Counted from the stretch's first letter, positions 46,068 through 54,913 are shown. The stretch is 64,000 bases of DNA from an uncultured Chlorobiaceae bacterium (GCA_903824045.1 CAIJVD010000037.1:124001-188000), one strand, 5' to 3'. Program-made: numbers and translations. Notes: a model not told the origin generated them from the letters alone.

Positions 46068-47771
46068 ATGAAACCATTTGATATCGTTATCGTTGGCGGC
46101 GGTGGAGCCGGTCTCTATGCAGCCATGGAGGCAATGAAGACCAACCCGGCACTCAATATTGCCGTGCTCTCGAAGGTTTATCCTAACCGTTCGCACACCT
46201 CCGCAGCACAGGGCGGCGCCAATGCGGCTCTTGCCAACAAGGCGAAGGACGATACGGTTGAGATGCATATTTTCGATACCATCAAGGGCAGCGACTACCT
46301 GGCTGACCAGGATGCGGTCGAGGTTCTCTGTGGCGAAGCCCCGAAGATTATCCGTGAGCTTGAAAACATGGGAACACCCTGGTCGCGTCTCGAAGACAAT
46401 ACCATTGCCCAGCGTCCTTTCGGCGGAGCAGGCCGTCCGAGGTGCTGCTACTGTGCCGACAAGACGGGCCACACCATTCTGCAGACCCTCTATGAACAGT
46501 GCCTGAAGAAAGGAGTGATCTTCTTCAACGAATATTTTGTCTTGAACCTCTCTGTTCACGGGAGCAGGTCGCGCGGCCTGATTGCCATGAACATGAAGAC
46601 CGGAAAGGTTGAGGCATTTGCAGCCCGCACCGTTATTTTCGCAACGGGCGGCTATGCAAAGATGTACTGGAACCGCTCGAGCAATGCCGCCGGCAATACC
46701 GGCGACGGACAGGCCATCGCCTTCAGGGCGGGCATACCGCTCAAGGATATGGAGTTTGTCCAGTTTCATCCGACCGGGCTCAGAAAGAGCGGTCTGCTTG
46801 TTACCGAGGGTGCCAGAGGTGAAGGCGGCTACCTGATCAACAAGGACGGCGAGCGATTCATGTCACGCTATGCGCCAGAGAAAATGGAGCTTGGCCCCAG
46901 GGATCTGGTATCCCGTTCGCTTGAAACGGAAATTCTGCAGGGCAGGGGATTTGATAGTCCCGCGGGTAAATACCTTCATCTTGACCTCACTCATCTGGGC
47001 GCAGATCTCATCAAGTCCCGCCTTCCACAGATCCGCGAGATGACGATGAACTTCGAGGGTGTTGATCCGATTGAGGAGCCTATTCCCGTCAGGCCGACCG
47101 CCCACTACTCTATGGGAGGAATCGATACCGACAACTTCGGCCGCACCGTTATCGACGGTGTCTATGCTGCCGGTGAGTGCGCATGTGTTTCGGTGCATGG
47201 AGCAAATCGGCTCGGAGGCAATTCGCTGCTCGACATTCTTGTATTTGGCCGAATCGCTGGCCATACGGCGGCTCAGGAGGCCGGCCGGTTCGAACCGGGT
47301 GCAATTTCCGAGGATGAAGTTAATCAGCAGCTTGAGGAGATCCGCAGTGGCATGCATGCCTCCGGTCACTATGAGCGGTATGGTGCGCTTCGTGAGGAGC
47401 TTGGTCAGACGCTTGCACTCAATGTCGGCATCTACAGGGAGGCAACCCAGCTCAAGCAGGGCATTGCGGATGTCGCTGAGTTGAGGGAGCGCTTCAAGAA
47501 GGTACGTGTTTCCGATTCCAGCGATGTATTCAATACCAACCTGTTGCAGGTGCTCGAACTTAAAAATATGCTGGATCTTGCAGGAAGCGTCGCTATGGGC
47601 GCCCTTGCCAGGGAGGAGAGCCGCGGGTCGCATACCAGGACCGATTTTCCTACGAGGGACGACAGCAAATGGCACAAGCACACCCTGGCAACCCTTGTTG
47701 ACGGCCATATCATCCTTGGTGAAAAGCCTGTCACGATGGGCCGCCATGAACTCCAGGAAAGAACTTATTAA
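46068..47771 (+). CDS. sdhA: Fumarate reductase/succinate dehydrogenase flavoprotein subunit
   Basis: A 567-aa FAD subunit with the N-terminal dinucleotide-binding loop IVGGGGAGLYAA, the histidine for covalent FAD in RSHTSAAQGG near residue 43, the substrate site VQFHPTGL near 228 and HGANRLGGNSLLD near 372. It interconverts succinate and fumarate; in green sulfur bacteria the reductive TCA cycle uses it as fumarate reductase. A good ribosome-binding site (AAGGAG) precedes the ATG. It is followed by the iron-sulfur subunit after 11 bp and the CCG-domain subunit after that. Confidence 0.93.
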   Translation: MKPFDIVIVGGGGAGLYAAMEAMKTNPALNIAVLSKVYPNRSHTSAAQGGANAALANKAKDDTVEMHIFDTIKGSDYLADQDAVEVLCGEAPKIIRELENMGTPWSRLEDNTIAQRPFGGAGRPRCCYCADKTGHTILQTLYEQCLKKGVIFFNEYFVLNLSVHGSRSRGLIAMNMKTGKVEAFAARTVIFATGGYAKMYWNRSSNAAGNTGDGQAIAFRAGIPLKDMEFVQFHPTGLRKSGLLVTEGARGEGGYLINKDGERFMSRYAPEKMELGPRDLVSRSLETEILQGRGFDSPAGKYLHLDLTHLGADLIKSRLPQIREMTMNFEGVDPIEEPIPVRPTAHYSMGGIDTDNFGRTVIDGVYAAGECACVSVHGANRLGGNSLLDILVFGRIAGHTAAQEAGRFEPGAISEDEVNQQLEEIRSGMHASGHYERYGALREELGQTLALNVGIYREATQLKQGIADVAELRERFKKVRVSDSSDVFNTNLLQVLELKNMLDLAGSVAMGALAREESRGSHTRTDFPTRDDSKWHKHTLATLVDGHIILGEKPVTMGRHELQERTY

Positions 47772-47782
47772 TCATTCTGCTT

Positions 47783-48817
47783 ATGACGGTGTCTACAGAT
47801 CATCATAACGAGGCGAAAAGAGACGTAACCTTCAGGGTTTTCCGTTTTAATCCGCAGGTCGACAGCAAACCCTACTTCGACGATTATACCATCCCTGTGG
47901 AGAGAGGTATCACCGTTCTCAGGGCGTTGAACTACATCAAGGAGCATGTCGATGCCTCGGTCAGCTACCGGGCGTTCTGCCAGGCAGGAATCTGCGGATC
48001 CTGCGGCATGAGGGTCAACGGCATCTCCATGCTTGCCTGTACCACACAGGTATGGGAGGTGCTCGAAAAATCCCGTGAGCCGGGCATCATCAAGGTCGAG
48101 CCGCTGCGCAACCTGCCGCTTGTCAAGGATCTTATCGTTGATATGGATCCTCTTGTCGGCAAGATGACCCACTACTCCAACTGGGTTGATTCGACCATGC
48201 CGGAAGAGGAGATGGGCAAAAAGGAGTTTCTCATCTCTGAAGAGGAGTTTCTCAAATATGACAAGGCCACAGACTGTATTCTCTGCGCATCCTGCGTCTC
48301 GGAGTGCAGCATTCTGCGTGCAAACAAGGAGTATGTCTCCCCTGCAGTGCTGCTCAAATCATACCGCATGAATGTCGACAGCCGTGACGGCAGCCATGAT
48401 GTGCGCCTTGCCGAACTGGTCAAAGATCATGGCGTATGGGACTGCACCCACTGCTACCGTTGCCAGGAGACCTGCGTCAAAAGCATTCCGATCATGGACG
48501 CCATCCACGGCATCCGTGAGGACGCGATCGAAAAGAGGGGTGTGAAGGATACCAGCGGCGCCAAGCATGCCGAAGCCTTCATGGACGACATCGCAAAGAA
48601 GGGCAAGCTTGTCGAGGCGACCCTGCCTTTCCGTACCAACGGTGTCTTCTGGACACTCCAGAACCTTCTTCCGATGGCTGTCAAGATGATCATGAAGCGC
48701 AGGACCCCGCCGCCGCCGCCTATGGTAAAGCCCTCTAAAGGTATCAAGGTGTTCAGGTCGATGTTCAGGGAGATGAGTGAGCACGTGAAGCAGGATCATC
48801 AATCTCATAACAAATAA
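47783..48817 (+). CDS. sdhB: Fumarate reductase/succinate dehydrogenase iron-sulfur subunit
   Basis: A 344-aa FeS subunit with a plant-type [2Fe-2S] binding region (FCQAGICGSCGMRVNG near residue 65) and two further cysteine clusters, CILCASCVSEC near 165 and CTHCYRCQETCVKS near 220. The C-terminal tail beyond about residue 280 is longer than in classic SdhB (normally about 240 aa) and includes TPPPPPMVKP. Electrons pass from the flavoprotein through it to the partner subunit encoded next, 14 bp downstream. Confidence 0.93.
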   Translation: MTVSTDHHNEAKRDVTFRVFRFNPQVDSKPYFDDYTIPVERGITVLRALNYIKEHVDASVSYRAFCQAGICGSCGMRVNGISMLACTTQVWEVLEKSREPGIIKVEPLRNLPLVKDLIVDMDPLVGKMTHYSNWVDSTMPEEEMGKKEFLISEEEFLKYDKATDCILCASCVSECSILRANKEYVSPAVLLKSYRMNVDSRDGSHDVRLAELVKDHGVWDCTHCYRCQETCVKSIPIMDAIHGIREDAIEKRGVKDTSGAKHAEAFMDDIAKKGKLVEATLPFRTNGVFWTLQNLLPMAVKMIMKRRTPPPPPMVKPSKGIKVFRSMFREMSEHVKQDHQSHNK

Positions 48818-48831
48818 TCAAGGGACCTCCG

Positions 48832-49680
48832 ATGAAGCGATACGCATATTACCTGAGCTGCATCAACGAGTCGATGACCAAAGAGGTTGATCGCTCGATA
48901 GATCTCTGGCAGAATGATCTCGGAATTGAGCTGGTCAAGCTGCATGAAAGCACTTGTTGCGGCGGCAGCAACCTCGACTATGTCAGCCCCAAGCACTTTG
49001 CGCTGGTCAACGCTCGCAACATTGCGCTTGCCGAGAAGCTTGGTCTGGACCTTGTTGTCTCCTGCAATACCTGCCTCATGACGATGCGTACGGCAAAGCA
49101 GAAACTTGATGAGTCGCCGGAGCTTCGCCAGGAAGTTAACGACATTCTGAAGCAAGAGGGCCTTGAATACAAAGGAACCTCCCAGGTGCGCCACATTCTC
49201 TGGGTGCTGGTCGATGACGTTGGTCTCGATGCCATTCGCGAGAAGGTGAAGGTCCCGCTGAAAGATTACAGGATTGCCCCCTTCTACGGCTGCCATATTC
49301 TCAGACCCTCAAAGGTTCTTGGCAGGGACAACCCGCTGGAGCCAACCTCGCTTGATCAGCTGATTGAGGCGCTCGGCGGAAAAACCATTCCCTACGAGCA
49401 TAAAAACCGCTGTTGCGGATTCCATACGCTGCTGGTTGCCGAAGAGGAATCGCTCAATGTTGCCGGAGAGGCGCTCGAAGAGGCGATACGCCTGAAGGCC
49501 GATTTCATTGTGACGCCCTGCCCGCTCTGCCACACGGTGCTGGACGGATATCAGGCAAAGGCTCTCAAGCAGGCGAGCATCAAGAGCTCGATTCCGGTCT
49601 TTCATATTTCAGAAATGGTCGGTCTTGCGCTTGGATACACCGCGAAGCAGCTCGGCATCAAACGCCATATCGTCAGCTGA
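48832..49680 (+). CDS. sdhE: CCG-domain (HdrB-like) subunit of type E succinate:quinone oxidoreductase
   Basis: A 282-aa soluble protein with two cysteine-rich CCG domains. The first holds STCCGGSNLDY near residue 40 and VVSCNTCLMT near 79; the second has YGCHILRPSK near 152, NRCCGFHT near 196 and PCPLCHT near 227. It resembles the B subunit of heterodisulfide reductase and the third subunit of type E succinate dehydrogenases. It replaces the haem-bearing membrane anchors, and no membrane helix is present, so attachment to the membrane must be peripheral. It follows sdhB by 14 bp in the same operon. Confidence 0.9.
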   Translation: MKRYAYYLSCINESMTKEVDRSIDLWQNDLGIELVKLHESTCCGGSNLDYVSPKHFALVNARNIALAEKLGLDLVVSCNTCLMTMRTAKQKLDESPELRQEVNDILKQEGLEYKGTSQVRHILWVLVDDVGLDAIREKVKVPLKDYRIAPFYGCHILRPSKVLGRDNPLEPTSLDQLIEALGGKTIPYEHKNRCCGFHTLLVAEEESLNVAGEALEEAIRLKADFIVTPCPLCHTVLDGYQAKALKQASIKSSIPVFHISEMVGLALGYTAKQLGIKRHIVS

Positions 49681-49834
49681 TCGTAGCCGCATGCAGCTTC
49701 TTCTTCCTTGAGGTTTTTTTAAAGGGTAAAAAATCGTAAATTTGCTCCTTTACAGCGCTCCCGTCCGGGATGAAAGTGCCGGACCTGTTGACAGGCATAG
49801 TTCGTTTTGTTAACCCACCAAATTATTGCATTGC

Positions 49835-50890
49835 ATGCTCAAAAATGATCTTTTTCTCCGGGCTTTGAAGCGTCAGCCATGTTCCAGAACACCGATCTGG
49901 GTAATGCGTCAGGCTGGGCGTTATTTGCCGGAGTACCGGGCGGTAAGGGAAAAAACAGATTTCTTGACATTATGTAAAACCCCGGAACTGGCTACCGAAG
50001 TCACCATTCAGCCAGTTGAGCTCATGGGCGTGGATGCGGCGATCATTTTCTCCGATATCCTTGTCGTCAACGAAGCCATGGGCATGAACGTCGAGATCAT
50101 CGAGACCAAGGGCATCAAGCTGACCCCCCCAATCCGTTCGCAGGCCGACATCGACAAGCTGATCGATCCCGATATCGACGAGAAGCTCGGCTACGTGATG
50201 GACGCCCTCCGCATGACCAAGAGGGAGCTCGACAACCGCGTACCGCTCATCGGTTTCTCCGGTGCAGCCTGGACACTCTTCACCTACGCGGTAGAAGGCG
50301 GCGGTTCAAAGAACTATGCTTTTGCCAAGAAGATGATGTACCGTGAGCCGAAGATGGCCCATCAGCTTCTCCAGAAGATCACCAACTGCATCAGTGCCTA
50401 CATCATCAAGCAGGTCGAGGCCGGCGCAGACGCCATCCAGATTTTTGACTCTTGGGCAAGCGCCCTCTCCGAGGACGACTACCGCGAGTTCGCACTCCCC
50501 TACATCAAGCAGAACGTTGCCGCAGTGAAGGCAAAATATCCCGACACTCCGGTCATCGTCTTCTCCAAGGACTGCAACACCATCCTCAAGGATATCGCCG
50601 ATACCGGCTGTGACGCCATGGGCCTCGGCTGGGGCATCGATATCGGAAAGGCCCGTACCGAACTCAACGACCGCGTCTGCCTTCAGGGCAACCTCGATCC
50701 CACGGTTCTCTACGGCACGCACGACAAGATCAAGTCGGAAGCCGCCAAGATTCTCAAATCTTTCGGCAAGCACACCGCCCAGTCCGGCCACGTCTTCAAC
50801 CTTGGTCACGGCATCCTGCCCGATATGGACCCCGAGAACCTGAAGTGCCTCGTCGAATTCGTCAAGGAAGAGAGCGCCAAGTACCACTAA
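49835..50890 (+). CDS. hemE: Uroporphyrinogen decarboxylase
   Basis: HemE removes the four acetate carboxyls of uroporphyrinogen III to give coproporphyrinogen III, a step shared by haem and bacteriochlorophyll synthesis. The 351-aa protein has the N-terminal signature TPIWVMRQAGRYLPEYR near residue 20, DAAIIFSDILV near 70 and GLGWGIDI near 265. The frame could extend 3 codons to a TTG, but ATG 49835 (MLKNDLFLRAL) fits the family. An intrinsic terminator follows 25 bp after the stop. Pigment demand is high in this organism, so strong expression is expected. Confidence 0.95.
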   Translation: MLKNDLFLRALKRQPCSRTPIWVMRQAGRYLPEYRAVREKTDFLTLCKTPELATEVTIQPVELMGVDAAIIFSDILVVNEAMGMNVEIIETKGIKLTPPIRSQADIDKLIDPDIDEKLGYVMDALRMTKRELDNRVPLIGFSGAAWTLFTYAVEGGGSKNYAFAKKMMYREPKMAHQLLQKITNCISAYIIKQVEAGADAIQIFDSWASALSEDDYREFALPYIKQNVAAVKAKYPDTPVIVFSKDCNTILKDIADTGCDAMGLGWGIDIGKARTELNDRVCLQGNLDPTVLYGTHDKIKSEAAKILKSFGKHTAQSGHVFNLGHGILPDMDPENLKCLVEFVKEESAKYH

Positions 50891-50915
50891 GCGCTTTCCT
50901 CTTTAGCCGTTACTC

Positions 50916-50953
50916 AACTCCGCCCGTGTTCATCATGAGGCGGAGTTTTTTTT
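50916..50953 (+). terminator. Intrinsic terminator after hemE
   Basis: AACTCCGCC (50916-50924) and GGCGGAGTT (50939-50947) form a 9-bp stem with a 14-nt loop, followed by a T-run to 50953. Confidence 0.85.
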
Positions 50954-51005
50954 GTGCGCATTGTTGCCTCAAGAACCCGAAAAGCTTCGGGATCGCCGGT
51001 TCACA

Positions 51006-51236
51006 TCATGTCTGTTGCTTTCGGAGTCGGTCTGAGAGCCATACCTTGATGACAGACTGGCGCGATACGCCGAGCCGGGTTGCCTCTTTGTCCAGCGACT
51101 CGATCATCCAGATGGGAAAATCTACGTTCACCCTTTTGTGCTGTTGATTGATCCTTCTGGCTTTTTTCAGGTCAAGGCATTGAGTGACATCCTCGTCCCC
51201 GTTGTCAAAAAGTTTGTCGAACTCCTGTGCTTTCAT
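51006..51236 (-). CDS. brnA: BrnA-family antitoxin
   Basis: A 76-aa protein from ATG 51236, preceded by a strong AGGAGG ribosome-binding site. The C-terminal half (RVNVDFPIWMIESLDKEATR followed by GVSRQSVIKVWLSDRLR) is a ribbon-helix-helix DNA-binding domain of the BrnA type, and the N-terminal part would clamp the toxin. It is the second gene of the pair, overlapping the end of the toxin gene by 32 bp. It probably represses its own promoter. Confidence 0.85.
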   Translation of the reverse strand: MKAQEFDKLFDNGDEDVTQCLDLKKARRINQQHKRVNVDFPIWMIESLDKEATRLGVSRQSVIKVWLSDRLRKQQT

Positions 51237-51486
51237 AGATTGCCTCCTCTTCCATCCGTGATCTCCGGACAGAAATAATTCTAATAGTTTCGCTTCTGCA
51301 AGTAATAACTTCTGACCGGTATTTATCGGCGATTTTGCCGACAATCATAAATCTTGGCTCTCCAACTGTTCTTGCGGGAATTTCGAGGAGAGAGTCATCG
51401 GCCAGTATTGCTTGTGCCTCGACAAAGTCGATGCCATGCTTTTCCTTGTTCTGGCGACTTTTTTCCGGATCAAACTCAAAATACAT
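51205..51486 (-). CDS. brnT: BrnT-family ribonuclease toxin
   Basis: A 93-aa protein of the BrnT fold (RelE-like RNase): FEFDPEKSRQNKEKHGIDF near residue 3, IVGKIADKYRSEVITCRSE near 48 and IRIISVRRSRMEEEAIYE near 68. The conserved Lys, His, Arg and Glu residues of the family are all present. Toxin-first order is typical of brnTA. A set of repeated operator-like sequences lies just upstream of its ATG. Confidence 0.87.
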   Translation of the reverse strand: MYFEFDPEKSRQNKEKHGIDFVEAQAILADDSLLEIPARTVGEPRFMIVGKIADKYRSEVITCRSETIRIISVRRSRMEEEAIYESTGVRQTF

Positions 51487-51488
51487 GG

Positions 51489-51523
51489 TATAACTATGAT
51501 GTTATAACTATGCCATAATTATG
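51489..51523 (-). promoter_or_regulatory. Repeated operator-like elements upstream of brnT
   Basis: TATAACTATG occurs twice (51489-51498 and 51503-51512, 14 bp apart), followed by the self-complementary CATAATTATG (51514-51523). This AT-rich array directly upstream of the toxin start is well placed for binding by the BrnA ribbon-helix-helix dimer and promoter overlap. Confidence 0.6.
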
Positions 51524-51540
51524 CCGAATCAAGCTGAAAA

Positions 51541-51609
51541 GAAAAAATCCGCCGGTGAATGCATTCTCCAGACTGGAGATTCTGTCGGTAGGGGCGGGTT
51601 TGGTTTTTT
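51541..51609. terminator. Possible bidirectional terminator between the brnTA promoter and gmhA
   Basis: AAATCCGCC (51545-51553) pairs with GGCGGGTTT (51593-51601), enclosing a further hairpin TCTCCAG-A-CTGGAGA (51565-51579). T residues flank both ends (TTTTTT at 51604-51609; A-run at 51542-51547). No plus-strand gene precedes it, so it may be a relic or an insulator. Confidence 0.4.
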
Positions 51610-51656
51610 CATTATATTGCCTCAACAGATAGTTTTATGATGACAACGCCGTTGAT

Positions 51657-52292
51657 ATGACGAGAGAGTGCAGGTGTTCCGGCGCCATGACGGACCGAAC
51701 AGGCTACGATGCGCTGGTGCTTGAGAGCATGCTCTACAGTGCGCGCCTGAAGGAGCGGGTCGCGCAGGAGAACAGCGCGGTTATTGTGGCCATGGCAGAG
51801 CTGATCGCCGGGGCTTTCAGGGAGGGCGGCAAGCTGCTGCTTTGCGGCAATGGAGGCAGTGCTGCCGATGCCCAGCACCTTGCCGCCGAGCTTACCATTC
51901 GTTACCGGAGCAGTGTTGATCGTCCCGCGCTTCCGGCCATCGCGCTTTCCACCGACACGTCGGCGCTTACGGCAGGTGCGAATGACTTGGGGTATGACGC
52001 AGTGTTTGCCCGGCTTGTCGAGGCCTACGGCAGGGAGGGGGATATTCTCCTCGGCCTCTCGACCAGCGGCAACAGCCGAAGCGTTATCAACGCCATGGAG
52101 AGGGCGAAGCGCACGGGAATGAGTACCATCGCTCTTCTCGGCAGTGACGGAGGGCTTATGAAGGGGATGGCGGATATTGAGGTTATCGTTCCCCATACCG
52201 GCGCGGCCGACCGCGTGCAGGAGTGTCACATTACGATAGGCCATGTCATTATCGATCTTGTCGAGCGGATACTCGGGTACTGTCGCTCATAG
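51657..52292 (+). CDS. gmhA: Phosphoheptose isomerase (SIS domain, GmhA)
   Basis: GmhA converts sedoheptulose-7-phosphate to D-glycero-D-manno-heptose-7-phosphate for the lipopolysaccharide core. The 211-aa protein has the SIS fold with [20 protein letters not shown] near residue 62, [18 protein letters not shown] near 98, [12 protein letters not shown] near 131 and the C-terminal [13 protein letters not shown] containing catalytic-type Glu and His residues. The start is either 51657 or the ATG 30 bp later; neither has a strong ribosome-binding site. It lies just upstream of ribH. Confidence 0.9.
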   Translation: MTRECRCSGAMTDRTGYDALVLESMLYSARLKERVAQENSAVIVAMAELIAGAFREGGKLLLCGNGGSAADAQHLAAELTIRYRSSVDRPALPAIALSTDTSALTAGANDLGYDAVFARLVEAYGREGDILLGLSTSGNSRSVINAMERAKRTGMSTIALLGSDGGLMKGMADIEVIVPHTGAADRVQECHITIGHVIIDLVERILGYCRS

Positions 52293-52315
52293 AAATAACT
52301 AAAACGATCAATCCC

Positions 52316-52783
52316 ATGCAGATTAAACAGATAGAAGGCACTCTGAGTGCAAAAGACGGCAGGTTTGCGATTGTGGTCTCACGCTTCAACGATTTTATCG
52401 GCCAGAAACTTGTTGAGGGCGCAGTGGACTGCATCCGGCGCCATGGCGGGGCCGACGAAAATATCGCCATCTACCGCTGCCCCGGCGCTTTTGAGCTTCC
52501 CATGGTCGCCAAGAAAGCTGCCCAGACAGGGAAGTATGACGCTGTTATTACCCTTGGAGTTATTATCAGGGGATCCACACCGCATTTCGACGTCATTGCA
52601 GCTGAAGCTACAAAAGGCATTGCGCAGGCATCGCTCGATACTGGCATACCGGTTTCATTCGGAGTTCTGACCACGGAGAATCTTGAGCAGGCAATTGAAC
52701 GCGCAGGCACGAAAGCCGGCAACAAGGGGTTCGATGCAGCGATGACCGCCATCGAGATGGTCAGTCTCTACAAGCAGATTTGA
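52316..52783 (+). CDS. ribH: 6,7-dimethyl-8-ribityllumazine synthase
   Basis: RibH condenses 5-amino-6-ribitylaminouracil with 3,4-dihydroxy-2-butanone-4-phosphate, the penultimate step of riboflavin synthesis. The 155-aa protein shows [14 protein letters not shown] near residue 21, [10 protein letters not shown] near 57, [15 protein letters not shown] near 83 (catalytic His) and [17 protein letters not shown] near 113. The start is ATG 52316, 23 bp after the gmhA stop, and the length is right for the family. A long palindrome lies immediately after its stop codon. Confidence 0.95.
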   Translation: MQIKQIEGTLSAKDGRFAIVVSRFNDFIGQKLVEGAVDCIRRHGGADENIAIYRCPGAFELPMVAKKAAQTGKYDAVITLGVIIRGSTPHFDVIAAEATKGIAQASLDTGIPVSFGVLTTENLEQAIERAGTKAGNKGFDAAMTAIEMVSLYKQI

Positions 52784-52788
52784 GCAGC

Positions 52789-52850
52789 TGGGGTCAGGTC
52801 TTGTATTTTGACATTTTTTGGGAAATGTCAAAATACAAGACCTGACCCCA
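52789..52850. repeat. REP/RAYT-type extragenic palindrome (28-bp arms, 6-nt loop)
   Basis: Two perfect 28-bp arms (beginning TGGGGTCAGGTCTTG at 52789 and ending CAAGACCTGACCCCA at 52850) flank the loop TTTGGG. The element sits exactly between the convergent stop codons of ribH and plsC. The GGGGTCAGGTCTTG core resembles the palindromes that I recall being dispersed in many phyla and mobilised by Y1 (RAYT-type) transposases. It could also act as a bidirectional terminator. I see only this copy in the window, and no transposase. Confidence 0.8.
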
Positions 52851-52855
52851 AGTGT

Positions 52856-53563
52856 TTAGAAGCGGTAGCGCTCGAGGTTGCCGCCGATCACTTCCTCGGA
52901 GGCGGCCATGAGCGCTTCGACGTTTTCGAATGAGGAGGGCAGGAGCGGTTTGCCGATGATGATCCTGATCTTGCCTTTGTTGATCTTGAGGCTTTTTTTA
53001 GGGGTGATAAGGTTGCTGCCGATAATGGTGACCGGCAGGAGCGGAGCTCCGCCTCTCTGCGCAACAAGAAAAGCGCCCCTCTTGAAGGGGAGCATTTCTC
53101 CAGTTGCGGAGCGCGTTCCTTCCGGGAAGATATGGACGGAGCGACCGCTTTTGAGTACCTGCGTTGCCTCAAGCAGACTTTTCAGAGCCTCCCGGCTCTG
53201 ACCCCGCTTGATCATCACATAACCGCCCTGCTTCATGGCCCATCCGAATACCGGTATTTTTCCAAGCTCCTCTTTTGCGACAAACCTCAGGTTGAGATCC
53301 ATCGTGCCGAGCATGAGGGGGATATCGGCCATCCCTGCATGGTTGCTGATGACCAGGTAGTGCTGACTGGAGCTGTAATTTTCGCGGCCGATCACCTCTA
53401 TTGAGATGCCGAAAAGCTTTGCGCTCAACCGGCCCCACCATGCGGCGAGTCCGTGAAAAAGGTCGCCTGAGGGATCAAAGAGGTTGATGACAAGGAAGAT
53501 TGACATCGACACAAACATGATCGGCACCAGGACGAGAAAAAAGAGGAGTGTTCTATAGTTCAT
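52856..53563 (-). CDS. plsC: 1-acyl-sn-glycerol-3-phosphate acyltransferase
   Basis: PlsC adds the second acyl chain to lysophosphatidic acid in phospholipid synthesis. The 235-aa membrane-bound protein has an N-terminal hydrophobic segment (residues 5-30) and the acyltransferase motifs NHAGMAD near 77 (NHx4D), GYVMIKRG near 115, FPEGTRS near 147 and PLLPVTIIGSN near 177. It is followed in the same direction, upstream on the strand, by thrC with 17 bp between, so co-transcription with the threonine genes is likely. Confidence 0.9.
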   Translation of the reverse strand: MNYRTLLFFLVLVPIMFVSMSIFLVINLFDPSGDLFHGLAAWWGRLSAKLFGISIEVIGRENYSSSQHYLVISNHAGMADIPLMLGTMDLNLRFVAKEELGKIPVFGWAMKQGGYVMIKRGQSREALKSLLEATQVLKSGRSVHIFPEGTRSATGEMLPFKRGAFLVAQRGGAPLLPVTIIGSNLITPKKSLKINKGKIRIIIGKPLLPSSFENVEALMAASEEVIGGNLERYRF

Positions 53564-53580
53564 CCGGTGCGTCTCCAGCG

Positions 53581-54897
53581 TTAGTTGTCAAGTTCTTTAA
53601 GAAAAGTGGCGAGATCGTCGTACGCCGGGCTGATTGCTACGGCGTTTTTCTGTTTTTCGAGTACAGCCAGAAGTCTTGCAGGAATCTCGACCTCTTTGTG
53701 CAGGGCAGCCCTGACTGTTTCAAGGAATTTTGCAGGATGGGCGGTCGAGAGGACGACGCCGGGCATTTCGGGATGATGTCCTGAACGCCGGTGCAGTTCG
53801 AGCGCACGCCAGGCCACGGCGGTATGAGGATCAAGAATATAGCCAAAGCGATTGTAGACTGCCTGGATGGTTTCGGTTGTCTCGCTGTCGGAAACAGCAA
53901 TGCCGGTAATATCGCCCGCCATGGCGCGGTGGTCGTTGCCATAGAAATACCTCAGGCGCGCAAAGTTGCTCGGATTGCCAACATCCATCGCCGTCGACAG
54001 GGTCGTTACGGTCGGATGGGGGTCGTAGCGGCCGTCGTCGAGATAGCGGGTCACGCTGTCATTGGCGTTCGATGCGGCTATGAAGTGGCCTATAGGAAAT
54101 CCCATCTTCCGCGCGAGCAAGCCGGCGGTGATGTTTCCGTAGTTGCCACTCGGTACGGAGAAGATCGGGTTGCCGATGCCGTCGCGCTCCTTGAGCTTCA
54201 GGGCTGCCCATGCGTAGTAGAACGACTGGGGGATGAGTCTGGAGATGTTGATGGAGTTGGCCGATGTCAGTGTCAGGCGGCTCTTGAGTTCCGGGTCGAC
54301 GAATGCCTGCTTGACCATGCGCTGGCAGTCATCGAAATCTCCCTTGACTTCGAGGGCATGAACGTTTGCTCCCGCGGTGGTGAGCTGCTGTTCCTGGAGG
54401 CGGCTGACCTTTCCCGAGGGGTAGAGCAAGACGACCCGCGTGTTGGGAATTCCCTGAAATCCATAAGCCACGGCGCTGCCGGTATCTCCGGAGGTTGCAA
54501 CGAGCACGGTGATGAGGCGGTCGTCTTCGGCGGCAAAATAGCCGGTCAGGCGGGCAAGAAAGCGTGCGCCATAGTCCTTGAATGCCAGTGTCGGACCGCA
54601 GAAGAGCTCCTCGATAAACGTGCTTCCGTCCATCTCCACAAGCGGAGTGTCGAAGCCGTAGCACTCTTCGATCATCTCATCCAGCCGCGCGGGAGAGATC
54701 TCGCCGCCGGTGAACTTCTTTGCGATGGCAAAGGCGATGTTATTGAAGCTTGCGCCCTCGAGAAGGGAGATCTCCGGCTCTGAGAAACGGGGTATTTCGG
54801 AGGGGACGTAGAGCCCGCCGTCTGGAGCCAACCCTTCGAGCGTGGCTTTTTTTATGGAGACCGGCGTTGAGGATTTATTGGTGCTGAAGTAGATCAT
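53581..54897 (-). CDS. thrC: Threonine synthase
   Basis: ThrC converts O-phosphohomoserine to threonine with PLP. The 438-aa protein is of the longer class, with the PLP lysine in CGPTLAFKDYGARF near residue 107, VATSGDTGSAVAYG near 132, VLLYPSGKVSRLQEQQL near 155 and SVPSGNYGNITAGLL near 240 for phosphate binding. It lies between plsC and thrB on the minus strand. The first and third genes of the pathway (thrB, thrC) are adjacent here, and thrA is elsewhere in the window. Confidence 0.94.
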   Translation of the reverse strand: MIYFSTNKSSTPVSIKKATLEGLAPDGGLYVPSEIPRFSEPEISLLEGASFNNIAFAIAKKFTGGEISPARLDEMIEECYGFDTPLVEMDGSTFIEELFCGPTLAFKDYGARFLARLTGYFAAEDDRLITVLVATSGDTGSAVAYGFQGIPNTRVVLLYPSGKVSRLQEQQLTTAGANVHALEVKGDFDDCQRMVKQAFVDPELKSRLTLTSANSINISRLIPQSFYYAWAALKLKERDGIGNPIFSVPSGNYGNITAGLLARKMGFPIGHFIAASNANDSVTRYLDDGRYDPHPTVTTLSTAMDVGNPSNFARLRYFYGNDHRAMAGDITGIAVSDSETTETIQAVYNRFGYILDPHTAVAWRALELHRRSGHHPEMPGVVLSTAHPAKFLETVRAALHKEVEIPARLLAVLEKQKNAVAISPAYDDLATFLKELDN

Positions 54898-54913
54898 GAC
54901 TGGTGATGGTGTG

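Noticed and set aside
46863-47747. Minus-strand ORF inside the fumarate reductase flavoprotein gene
   Set aside because: Antisense shadow of sdhA, with no ribosome-binding site or domain.
53791-54783. Plus-strand ORF of about 330 codons opposite thrC
   Set aside because: It overlaps a complete threonine synthase on the other strand and shows no family resemblance.
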